In this document: in pieces, positions 7,280 to 13,828 of the stretch | Layout of the letters: every line of letters starts with the position of its first letter | Position numbering within the stretch: the first letter of the stretch is position 1 | Source: Clostridiales bacterium UBA1770 | GTDB lineage: Bacteria; Bacillota; Clostridia; Oscillospirales; CAG-272 | Length of the DNA: 13,967 nt | Assembly (NCBI GenBank): GCA_002315325.1 | Contig: DCGU01000091.1 | Span: 42,313-56,279 of the forward strand | Reading direction: 5' to 3' | Notes under the pieces: model-generated | Told to the model about the DNA's origin: nothing | Databases searched by the model: none | The model's input: the letters and a program-made list of their open reading frames with translations, nothing else | Program-made: the position numbers and the translations under genes

Positions 7280-8449
7280 TCAAAACGTTAATGCGGAAAC
7301 CTTGGTCAAAAGCTCTGCAATTTGCTGTTTGCAAAGGTTCAGGGTTGCAACGGACGCCTCGTCGTCACCGCCGCGGCGCAGCGTATGACGCAACAGGCGC
7401 GTGTAGCTGAGCAAGCGAACCTTATCGCTCACCTCGGCAATGCGGGCAGCATCGGTCGTGCCGAGATACTTCGGCAGGAAACGGTTCCAAAAATCAACGG
7501 CTAACGCATACGGCATACCCAGGAACTTCTCCACGACGGAAGGTACTACCTCACCGAACCCGACGTAGGTGATATACACGTTGGCCAGTTCAAAAATCGG
7601 ATGACCGTAGCACAGCGTATCCATATCGATACAAAGCGTTTCACCGTTTTGGTTCATCAGGTTATTGGTATGATAGTCGAAATGGAGCATATGCGGGATA
7701 TCCGGCACGGCATTCACCAGGGCATCCAATTTGTCGGCGTCGCCCGCAGGGAGTGCCCGACGTGCCGTTTCGCACCAAACGTGGACCGTATCCTTGACGT
7801 TCGGCATGTCTTCCGTCTTCACGGTGATGCCGTGGATGAGGCGCAGCATATCGGCAAATTCGGTAACGTACGCATCCATTTTGTCGGGATTTTCAGCGAT
7901 CAGCTGCGACAGCGATTTGGCATCCAGCAGTTCAAAGACGGAACCGAATTGTTTGCCGACCTTGATGACGTCATAGGAGATCGCCGTCGGAACACCCAGC
8001 ACGAACGCCTTGCGCGCCAACTCACGCTCACGCATGATATCGGGCAAGCAGTCCGGATTTTTATAGACCTTTACAATGGTATCGGTGTTGTAACGATAGA
8101 CGGTGCCCTTGGCTCCCTGGCCGATAATCGTACAGCCTTCGACCGACAGCTGGCGATAGGCCTTTTCAATCGGAATCATTTCGGTGAAACCGGTCATTTC
8201 AAAAATATCGTAAACTTCGGCGGAAGCGTTGATGATTTTCAACGTCGGTTCGTTTTTGCGCAGGCGCAAAAAGACGCGCAGGCCGGCACTGGATGTGTAA
8301 GCCATATCTTCTACGTCGACAACAATGGACGTATGGGCGGTCGCACGCGCCGCTTCGACTTCGGCTTCAAACGCGGATGCGTTCACCGAATCGATTCTGC
8401 CGCTGACACCAAGCGTCAGAACACCGTTATCAAAAGAAAAGTTAATCAT
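7280..8449 (-). CDS. STAS domain fused to an APH/choline-kinase-like phosphotransferase
   Basis: This 389-residue protein has two domains. Residues 1-100 form a STAS domain with TSSAGLRVFL (Ser53-Ser54 at the phospho-acceptor position). Residues from about 105 form an aminoglycoside-phosphotransferase-like kinase (PF01636 fold): glycine loop GQGAKGTV (110-117), likely ATP-anchoring Lys127 in IVKVYK, alpha-C acidic residues in RERELA, catalytic loop HFDYHTNN (His256, Asp258, Asn263) and metal-binding IDMDT (Asp275 and/or Asp277). All key kinase residues are present, so it is probably active. Small-molecule or protein substrate is undecided; the neighbouring STAS gene makes a STAS serine an attractive candidate (inference). 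I recall similar kinases grouped as TIGR02172 in Fibrobacter and gut bacteria. GGAG precedes the start, and a promoter lies at 8491-8519. It is the first gene of the operon; the next gene follows after 34 bases. Confidence 0.88.
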   Translation of the reverse strand: MINFSFDNGVLTLGVSGRIDSVNASAFEAEVEAARATAHTSIVVDVEDMAYTSSAGLRVFLRLRKNEPTLKIINASAEVYDIFEMTGFTEMIPIEKAYRQLSVEGCTIIGQGAKGTVYRYNTDTIVKVYKNPDCLPDIMRERELARKAFVLGVPTAISYDVIKVGKQFGSVFELLDAKSLSQLIAENPDKMDAYVTEFADMLRLIHGITVKTEDMPNVKDTVHVWCETARRALPAGDADKLDALVNAVPDIPHMLHFDYHTNNLMNQNGETLCIDMDTLCYGHPIFELANVYITYVGFGEVVPSVVEKFLGMPYALAVDFWNRFLPKYLGTTDAARIAEVSDKVRLLSYTRLLRHTLRRGGDDEASVATLNLCKQQIAELLTKVSALTF

Positions 8450-8490
8450 GTTTTTGACTCCTGTTTTAGATAATTGGAGATATCTTATTT

Positions 8491-8519
8491 AGTATAGCAT
8501 CCCGACGCGGAAAAAGCAA
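8491..8519 (-). promoter_or_regulatory. Sigma-A-type promoter for the STAS-kinase operon
   Basis: Read on the minus strand: -35 TTGCTT (8514-8519), a 17-base spacer, and -10 TATACT (8491-8496) preceded by TGC (extended -10). Transcription should start near 8484, about 35 bases before the ATG at 8449. No other promoter-like sequence was found in the 34- and 37-base gaps inside the operon. Confidence 0.75.
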
Positions 8520-8559
8520 GTAATATATTATATTGATTTCCATAACAGCTGCAAAACAC

Positions 8560-8588
8560 TTGCGTTTCCCACTTTTTTGTACTAAAAT
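8560..8588 (+). promoter_or_regulatory. Sigma-A-type promoter for the DUF4349 lipoprotein gene
   Basis: -35 TTGCGT (8560-8565), a 17-base spacer, and -10 TAAAAT (8583-8588). The predicted start near 8595 leaves a leader of about 90 bases before ATG 8685. This placement also argues against translation starting at the in-frame ATG at 8589, which would not be transcribed. Confidence 0.65.
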
Positions 8589-8684
8589 ATGACGTGTGGG
8601 AACAAAAACGTTTTCTTCGCGTCTATCAAAACAGAGGTGCCGCACGAAAGCACCCCACGTGACTGTGAAAGGAGTATCCCTTCT

Positions 8685-9581
8685 ATGAAAAAAAGACTGC
8701 CTTTAATTTTATTATCCCTTTTGCTTTGCTCCGTTTTCATTTTATCCTCTTGCGGTGCCGGTGACTTTGCGTACGACGCTGAAAGTCCGCGCGCCGATGA
8801 CGATTACACGGCCGATGTGGAGTACAGTAAATCCGCTGCGACGGGCAGCGAGGGTATCGTCATTCCCGCCAACCGCAAAGTCATCTACACCATCGATATG
8901 TCCGTGACGGTTGCCAGTCTAACCGATGCCATGCGCCAATTGAGCACACTCGTCAACGATTACGGCGGCTGGACGGAGTACTCCCGCGAGCGTGAAGGCT
9001 ACGCAAGTCTGACGTTCCGCGTGCCCGTGGCCAAGATGAACGACTTTATGGGCACGGTTTCGGCCTTGGGAGAGGTGGAAGATAAGTACGTTAGCACCAA
9101 AGATATCACCTCGTCATATGCCGACGTACAAAACAAAATCGATTTGTATCAAAAAGAGTACGACGCCTACGCAGCCCTGTACGAAACGCTGCTGACGGAA
9201 GCCCCCACGCCCGAGAATACGCAAAACAAGCTGGCCGTTCTGAAAGCCATGCAGGAAGCGCTCTCTATGATTGAAGAATATAAGGGCACGCTGAACGGCT
9301 TTGACAAGCTGGTGGATTACTGCACGTTTGAAATCTATCTGTACGAAGAGAACGTATACGTTGAACCCTCCTATTGGGTAGAACTCGGTGAAGTCTTCTC
9401 CGGCAGTATCGGCAGCATGGGCAGCGTATTCGGGTTCATGCTCAAAGCCATCGTCGCCATTATCCCCTATGCCGTGATTATCGGCGCGGCCGTGACCGTT
9501 GTGCTGCTCATTTGCAAAGCGGCATCCAAGAAGAAAAAAGCAAAAAAAGCCGACAAGCAGGAAGAAAAACCGTTAGAATAA
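8685..9581 (+). CDS. DUF4349-type lipoprotein with C-terminal transmembrane helix
   Basis: The protein is 298 residues from ATG 8685, which is preceded by GAAAGGAG (8667-8674) and begins with a textbook signal peptide: MKKR, a hydrophobic stretch, then the lipobox-like LSSC. An upstream in-frame ATG at 8589 would add 32 residues ahead of the signal peptide and lies next to the promoter -10, so it is rejected. After a low-complexity acidic linker, the region from about residue 65 to 230 (containing YTIDMSVTV, GGWTEYS, LTFRVPV and a helical coiled segment rich in Glu and Lys) resembles DUF4349 (PF14257). One hydrophobic helix (FMLKAIVAIIPYAVIIGAAV) near residues 248-267 is followed by a Lys-rich tail. 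The domain should be extracellular, anchored by lipid at one end and a helix at the other. The function of DUF4349 is not established. It is monocistronic. Confidence 0.85.
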   Translation: MKKRLPLILLSLLLCSVFILSSCGAGDFAYDAESPRADDDYTADVEYSKSAATGSEGIVIPANRKVIYTIDMSVTVASLTDAMRQLSTLVNDYGGWTEYSREREGYASLTFRVPVAKMNDFMGTVSALGEVEDKYVSTKDITSSYADVQNKIDLYQKEYDAYAALYETLLTEAPTPENTQNKLAVLKAMQEALSMIEEYKGTLNGFDKLVDYCTFEIYLYEENVYVEPSYWVELGEVFSGSIGSMGSVFGFMLKAIVAIIPYAVIIGAAVTVVLLICKAASKKKKAKKADKQEEKPLE

Positions 9582-9593
9582 CGCCAAAAACTT

Positions 9594-9635
9594 AAAGAGA
9601 ATCGGGCTCCGAGGGGAGCCCGATTCTCTTTTTTT
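9594..9635 (+). terminator. Terminator after the DUF4349 gene
   Basis: A perfect stem pairs 9594-9610 with 9615-9631 (core GAATCGGGCTCC / GGAGCCCGATTC) around loop GAGG and runs into a T-tract ending at 9635. The A-rich left side also lets it serve the convergent minus-strand gene that ends at 9642. Confidence 0.92.
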
Positions 9636-9641
9636 GTTGAT

Positions 9642-11192
9642 TTATATGGATTTGACGACGGAGAACGTTTCACCGTTGTCGGCAATTTGCAGGACTACCT
9701 CGCCCTGTTTGAAGGTCAGACGAATCTGCCCGCGCTCGCCCAAGAACGGCTGAATACGCTTTTTCAGGGGAGTGCCGCCGAAGAACGGCACGGCAATCCA
9801 TTTGCCCTGCCCGTCCCGGATTTCACGCAGGTATCCGGCGTACTTTTTCCTGACGTTTTTCGGCAGGAAGCGGCGCGTTGTAACGACGGTTAATCCCTTT
9901 TCACGCACGAGTTTTTCTACGGCCGCCAGCGTTTCATCACTGATATAACTGCCGCACAGGAAACAAAGTTTTAAGGAAGACAGGCACTCTTCCCGCACGT
10001 TTTCGTCAAAGACGACGGCGCTGTTCATTGCGGCGAACGAGCGGTGCGGATGCTTGGCAGACCAAAGGTTGATGCGGTTCCAGGAGATATTTTCCCGGCC
10101 GGTATCGCCCTGCGAAATGAGATGAAAGGCATGAATCCATTCGTGCGACGCGCGGGTGGGCCTAATATTGTGATTGCCGAACAACATATTCACCCAGTGG
10201 ATTTTTTCACGGGTGAAGGGCGTGCCCTGCCCCCAATAGGTGTCATCCATCGTAACGATACCGATTTCGGGCCGATAGTCGGCGACGTCATAGGAACGGG
10301 GTTTATCTTTATATTCCTGTGCGAAATGACAGAACGCTTCGCCCCAGGCATTGTACTCTTTTTTGCCCTCGGCATTTTTGGAAACGAACGCCATGGCGCT
10401 TTCCACGTAGACGGTGTTGACACCGGCATGGTAAGCAAAGGCAAGGTTAGCAGCCATTTCATCGGGCGTGTGTCCCGGATGATTGCCGCGGAACCACATA
10501 TCCACGCAGTTGGAAAGCGGCGTGCCGTACTGCAGGGCGGCACCGGCTGCCGTGGCAAACTGCACGTTGGAATAGGATTCCTTTTGCGATTTGAAGTTGG
10601 GAATGATGCCGTTCCCGGCGAACAGATGGAACAGCACCGGGAAGACGTGCTCGCCGTACATTGTACCAAACCCCAGTGCTTTCATACCGGCAGCATAATC
10701 GGCAACCTGGCGTGCCAAAAGGCGGCTTTGCGCCACGGGGTCCTTGCCCTCGTAGGTGCGGAAGACGGGGATATCATCCTTACCGTCGGAATCCAAATAC
10801 AGGGAGAGATTGCGGTTGATAATCGTATGCTCGAATTCGTCGTACATCAAACCCATTAGATTACCGCAGGATGCCAATGCATCAACGTATTCTTGGGGCA
10901 AACGCAGGCGGTGCGTTCCCTGTTCCGCATTGGCCCAGTCGTACCCGTCGGGAGACGACACTTCTTTATGGAAATTTTGCGACTCGAAGTTGGCAATAAA
11001 AGACAGCCCTTTTTCTTTCAGTTTGGCGGCAACGTCCTTTGCCTGTGCACAGGCGTCCGCCACCGTTTGCTTAAACGGGTTAAAATGACAGACAACGAAA
11101 TCCGCACCGCACGCCGCCGTGCGCGTAAATGACAGCGCGTCCTCTGCCACGTCGTCGTAAAACGTATTAAAACCGATTTTCATCGTACTCAT
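9642..11192 (-). CDS. Probable TIM-barrel glycoside-hydrolase-like protein, family unassigned
   Basis: This 516-residue protein starts at the ATG whose minus-strand leader carries GGAGGG eight bases upstream; the open frame extends further upstream but only through the promoter and the neighbouring gene. Alternating segments such as FVVCHFNPF, FIANFESQNF, LMGLMYDEFE, GTMYGEHVFPV, CVDMWFRGNHPGH, VNTVYVESAMAF and EIGIVTMDDTYWGQ look like the beta strands of a TIM barrel with acidic and aromatic residues at strand ends. Glu119 (or Glu121), Glu181 and Glu264 are candidate catalytic acids. About 150 C-terminal residues (SYISDETLAAVEKLVREKG) resemble the GATase-like domain seen after barrels in GH42-type enzymes. 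No signal peptide is present. I cannot assign a GH family. It is monocistronic and divergent from the aminopeptidase operon. Confidence 0.75.
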   Translation of the reverse strand: MSTMKIGFNTFYDDVAEDALSFTRTAACGADFVVCHFNPFKQTVADACAQAKDVAAKLKEKGLSFIANFESQNFHKEVSSPDGYDWANAEQGTHRLRLPQEYVDALASCGNLMGLMYDEFEHTIINRNLSLYLDSDGKDDIPVFRTYEGKDPVAQSRLLARQVADYAAGMKALGFGTMYGEHVFPVLFHLFAGNGIIPNFKSQKESYSNVQFATAAGAALQYGTPLSNCVDMWFRGNHPGHTPDEMAANLAFAYHAGVNTVYVESAMAFVSKNAEGKKEYNAWGEAFCHFAQEYKDKPRSYDVADYRPEIGIVTMDDTYWGQGTPFTREKIHWVNMLFGNHNIRPTRASHEWIHAFHLISQGDTGRENISWNRINLWSAKHPHRSFAAMNSAVVFDENVREECLSSLKLCFLCGSYISDETLAAVEKLVREKGLTVVTTRRFLPKNVRKKYAGYLREIRDGQGKWIAVPFFGGTPLKKRIQPFLGERGQIRLTFKQGEVVLQIADNGETFSVVKSI

Positions 11193-11200
11193 ATGCGTTA

Positions 11201-11206
11201 CCCTCC
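11201..11206 (-). promoter_or_regulatory. Ribosome binding site deciding the start at 11192
   Basis: GGAGGG on the minus strand, eight bases before ATG 11192. A second in-frame ATG three codons later (11183) is less well spaced. It rules out the far-upstream in-frame start at 11729, which would lie inside the divergent gene. Confidence 0.85.
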
Positions 11207-11225
11207 GGGATTCATCATTTTCATC

Positions 11226-11254
11226 ATTATACCATAACGCCGTGCGTTTTACCA
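11226..11254 (-). promoter_or_regulatory. Extended -10 promoter for the GH-like gene
   Basis: Read on the minus strand, TGG TATAAT gives a consensus extended -10 (11226-11231). The -35 position (11249-11254) reads TGGTAA, a poor match, so recognition would rely on the extended -10. The transcript would start near 11219, with a leader of about 27 bases. Confidence 0.7.
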
Positions 11255-11282
11255 TTGACATTTTAGGATAATATGATAAAAT
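11255..11282 (+). promoter_or_regulatory. Promoter for the aminopeptidase-oxidoreductase operon
   Basis: Consensus -35 TTGACA (11255-11260), a 16-base spacer, and -10 TAAAAT (11277-11282) preceded by TGA (extended -10). The start is predicted near 11289. Its -35 directly abuts the -35 position of the opposing promoter. Confidence 0.8.
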
Positions 11283-11318
11283 TGACGTAACAATATTGCT
11301 TTTTGGGGGAAAGAAACC

Positions 11319-12551
11319 GTGAAAAAAACAATTTTGCGCAAATACGCGCATTTGATTGCCAAAATGGGTGCCAACGTGCAAAAGGGCCAGGGTGTCATCA
11401 TCTATTGTGCCGTTGACCAGTATGAATTTGCCACGATGGTGGCCGAAGAATGCTATCGTCTGGGCGCCAAGTACGTCAGAACGGAATGGAATCACCAGCC
11501 CCTGACCAAACTCAATTATCGGTGGCAGAGTTTGAAGACGCTTTCCACCGTACAAAAGTGGGAAGAAGAAAAACTGAAGTTCATGGCAGACGACCTGCCC
11601 TGCCGCATTCATATCCTTTCCTCCGACCCGGATGGGCTGAAGGGTATCAATATGGAAAAGATGCAGAAGGCGCACATGGCCACCTATCCCATCACCAAAC
11701 CCTATTCCGATGCCATGGAGTCCAAACACCAGTGGACGATTGCCGCCGTTCCCTCGCCGGCATGGGCCAAAAAGGTGTTCCCGAACCTTTCCCGTTCACA
11801 GGCCGTAGACGCCCTGTGGAACGGCATTCTGCAGGCCGTACACGTGGATGAAAACAACGACCCGTGTGCCGATTGGGATAAACACAATGCGGATTTTGCC
11901 GCCCGATGCCAATGGCTGAACGCACAAAAGTTCGATTACGTCACCTACAAGAGTGCCAACGGCACTGATTTCCGCGCCGACCTGATTCCGCAGGGTATTT
12001 GGTGCGGCGGCGGTGAGACGACCAAACAGGGCGTGTACTTCAACCCCAATATGCCGACGGAAGAAATCTTTACCAGCCCGATGGCCGGCAAGTGCGAGGG
12101 CAAACTGGTTGCCACAAAACCGCTTTCCTACCAGGGACAAATGATTGAAAACTTCTGGATTCGGTTTGAGAACGGTTCGGCCATAGAATGGGACGCCGAA
12201 AAAGGCAAGGAACTGCTGGACAAAATGCTGGGCATGGACGAGGGCGCCAAGAAGCTGGGCGAGCTGGCTCTGATTCCCTGCGACAGCCCCATCAACAATT
12301 CCGGTATCCTGTATTACGAGACGCTGTTCGACGAGAATGCCTCCTGTCACGTGGCCTTGGGACACGGCTTCAACGATTGTATCGAAGGGCATCTGGAAAA
12401 GACGAACGAAGAGTGCCGCGCGCTGGGTATCAACGATAGTATGATTCACGTTGACTTTATGATCGGTGCGAAAGATATGACGATTACCGGTTATAAAAAC
12501 GGTAAAGCCGTCCCGATTTTCGTGAACGGCGAATGGGCCGAAAAAATCTAA
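11319..12551 (+). CDS. M29-family aminopeptidase (AmpS/AmpT-like)
   Basis: This 410-residue protein matches the length and architecture of M29 metallo-aminopeptidases (PF02073), cytoplasmic enzymes that remove N-terminal residues using a two-metal centre. Family ligands can be placed: Glu249 (MPTEEIFTSP), Glu315 (GELALIP), His344 (ASCHVALG), His377 and Asp379 (IHVDFMIG). The tyrosine that follows the first histidine by seven residues in AmpS (Tyr355 as I recall) is Phe351 here, in HVALGHGF. The start is GTG at 11319, chosen because GGGGG (11305-11309) lies nine bases upstream and MKKTILRKYA is a typical family beginning. It is the first gene of a two-gene unit; the oxidoreductase follows after 28 bases. 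The peptidase specificity is unknown. Confidence 0.9.
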   Translation: MKKTILRKYAHLIAKMGANVQKGQGVIIYCAVDQYEFATMVAEECYRLGAKYVRTEWNHQPLTKLNYRWQSLKTLSTVQKWEEEKLKFMADDLPCRIHILSSDPDGLKGINMEKMQKAHMATYPITKPYSDAMESKHQWTIAAVPSPAWAKKVFPNLSRSQAVDALWNGILQAVHVDENNDPCADWDKHNADFAARCQWLNAQKFDYVTYKSANGTDFRADLIPQGIWCGGGETTKQGVYFNPNMPTEEIFTSPMAGKCEGKLVATKPLSYQGQMIENFWIRFENGSAIEWDAEKGKELLDKMLGMDEGAKKLGELALIPCDSPINNSGILYYETLFDENASCHVALGHGFNDCIEGHLEKTNEECRALGINDSMIHVDFMIGAKDMTITGYKNGKAVPIFVNGEWAEKI

Positions 12552-12579
12552 ATCATAACGAAAACAAGAGGTAAAGACG

Positions 12580-13644
12580 ATGAAACAGACTGTTATTGCC
12601 GTTGTGGGATGCGGCCGCATTGCGAACAACGCGCACTTCCCCGCTTTTATGCAGATGGACGAGATTCGTATCAAATACGCCTGCGATCTGATTGAATCCA
12701 AAGCACAGGCATCCAAAGAACAGTGGTCCAAAATTGAAAACGTCATCACCGATTATCAAGTCGCGCTGAACGATCCCGAAGTTGAGGCCGTTTACGTCCT
12801 GACGCCGAACTTTGCACACTACACCGTCGCTATGGACGCTTTGCGTGCCGGCAAGCACGTCTTTGTGGAAAAACCGATTACCGTCAACTATGCCCTGTCC
12901 TGCGAGATGGCAGCCGAGGCCGCCAAGCAGAATAAGATTTTGAACATCGGCGTATGCAACCGCTTCCACAAGTCGGTGGAAATGCTGGAAGAAATGAACC
13001 GCGAGGGCAAGTTCGGTGATATTTATCACGTGTATTGCTCTTTCCGCGCGTTCCGCTCTATTCCCGGCCTTGGCGGTGCCTTTACGACGAAGGCCATGTC
13101 CGGCGGCGGCGCCCTGATTGACTGGGGCGTGCATTATCTCGATTTGATTTTGTATATTCTCGGCAGTCCCAAACTCAAGACCTGCACGGCCGACGCCTAT
13201 TGCGAGATGGCAAAGGACATGAAGGCGTACAAGTATGAGTACATGTGGGCCGAAGATACCAAGGACGTGGAAAACGGCACCAACGACGTAGATGATTTGA
13301 TTTCGGGTCACGTTCGCACCGAGGGGGCATCTATTTCCTTCAACGGTTCCTGGGCGGCCAACATCAACGTACCGAACAATACGTTTATCGACTTCATGGG
13401 TACCAAGGCGGGCGCCAGACTGACCTACGGCGGTCACTTCACGATCTTTGACGGTGAGACGCTGGAGTCCATCACGCCCGAATACGATATTCCGGATATG
13501 TATCTATTGGAAGACAAGGCCTTTATCGAGTCTATTCATACCGGCGTCAAGGGCAGAAGCCACATCGACAATATTTTGGAAACCATGCAGCTGCTGGATA
13601 CGCTGTATCAATCGGCAGAGAAAAAAGAAGAAATCAAGATTTGA
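12580..13644 (+). CDS. Gfo/Idh/MocA family oxidoreductase
   Basis: This 354-residue protein has an N-terminal Rossmann fold (VVGCGRIANNAHFP, residues 8-21), the family EKP motif (97-99) whose Lys is catalytic, and the substrate-domain motif DWGVHYLD (Asp181, His185). These are the defining features of NAD(P)-dependent Gfo/Idh/MocA enzymes, which oxidise or reduce sugars, inositols and related compounds in the cytoplasm. AGAGGT precedes the ATG. It shares a transcript with the aminopeptidase gene. No recognisable terminator follows on the plus strand; the 13656-13692 inverted repeat lacks a downstream T-run in this direction, so read-through toward the tRNA is possible. A substrate cannot be assigned; a sugar or sugar-derived product of the neighbouring hydrolases is reasonable. 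Confidence 0.92.
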   Translation: MKQTVIAVVGCGRIANNAHFPAFMQMDEIRIKYACDLIESKAQASKEQWSKIENVITDYQVALNDPEVEAVYVLTPNFAHYTVAMDALRAGKHVFVEKPITVNYALSCEMAAEAAKQNKILNIGVCNRFHKSVEMLEEMNREGKFGDIYHVYCSFRAFRSIPGLGGAFTTKAMSGGGALIDWGVHYLDLILYILGSPKLKTCTADAYCEMAKDMKAYKYEYMWAEDTKDVENGTNDVDDLISGHVRTEGASISFNGSWAANINVPNNTFIDFMGTKAGARLTYGGHFTIFDGETLESITPEYDIPDMYLLEDKAFIESIHTGVKGRSHIDNILETMQLLDTLYQSAEKKEEIKI

Positions 13645-13655
13645 GTAAAAAAAGA

Positions 13656-13692
13656 CTTGCATATTATGCCGCCTTATGGTATAATATGCAAG
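13656..13692 (-). terminator. Inverted repeat spanning the tRNA promoter; terminator-like on the minus strand
   Basis: CTTGCATATTATGCC (13656-13670) pairs with GGTATAATATGCAAG (13678-13692), 14 of 15 positions, around a seven-base loop. On the minus strand the stem is followed by TCTTTTTTT, the form of an intrinsic terminator, which would stop transcription coming from the right before it enters the oxidoreductase gene antisense. The same bases contain the tRNA promoter. Confidence 0.55.
13657..13685 (+). promoter_or_regulatory. Promoter of the tRNA-Glu gene
   Basis: -35 TTGCAT (13657-13662), a 17-base spacer, and consensus -10 TATAAT (13680-13685) preceded by TGG (extended -10). Transcription should start near 13692, about 11 bases before the mature tRNA 5' end. 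Confidence 0.85.
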
Positions 13693-13702
13693 TAGGTGAC
13701 AC

Positions 13703-13777
13703 GGCCCTATGGTCAAGAGGCTAAGACGACGCCCTCTCACGGCGTAATCGTGGGTTCGATTCCCGCTAGGGTCACCA
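13703..13777 (+). tRNA. tRNA-Glu (anticodon CTC)
   Basis: A full 75-base cloverleaf with encoded CCA. The acceptor stem GGCCCTA (13703-13709) pairs with TAGGGTC (13767-13773) including one G-U pair; the discriminator is A. The anticodon stem ACGCC/GGCGT encloses loop CTCTCAC, giving anticodon CTC for GAG codons. The T arm is GTGGG TTCGATT CCCGC. The sequence closely follows the usual bacterial tRNA-Glu pattern, which more often carries TTC, so this is the minor CTC isoacceptor. It has its own promoter and terminator. The 5' leader contains GGTGAC (13695-13700), complementary to the 3' GTCACC. Confidence 0.95.
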
Positions 13778-13818
13778 AAACAAAAGGACACTTGCATTGC
13801 AAGTGTCCTTTTGTTTTG
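13776..13818 (+). terminator. tRNA terminator hairpin
   Basis: A perfect 21-bp inverted repeat (13776-13796 with 13798-13818, one base between) starts within the CCA end of the tRNA. The right arm contains TTTTGTTTT, so termination can occur within it on the plus strand; the sequence is symmetrical enough to act on the minus strand too. Confidence 0.85.
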
Positions 13819-13828
13819 CTACCATTAC

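Noticed and set aside
8593..8661. Structured leader or riboswitch before the DUF4349 gene (CGTGTGGG with CCCACGTG).
   Set aside because: The pairing needs two wobbles and its left arm overlaps the predicted transcription start; no known riboswitch core is seen.
8589..8684. Upstream start of the DUF4349 protein at 8589.
   Set aside because: It directly follows the -10 element and would place 32 residues ahead of a clear lipoprotein signal peptide.
11193..11729. N-terminal extension of the GH-like gene to an in-frame ATG at 11729.
   Set aside because: It would run through two promoters and antisense to the M29 aminopeptidase; the ATG at 11192 has GGAGGG at ideal distance.
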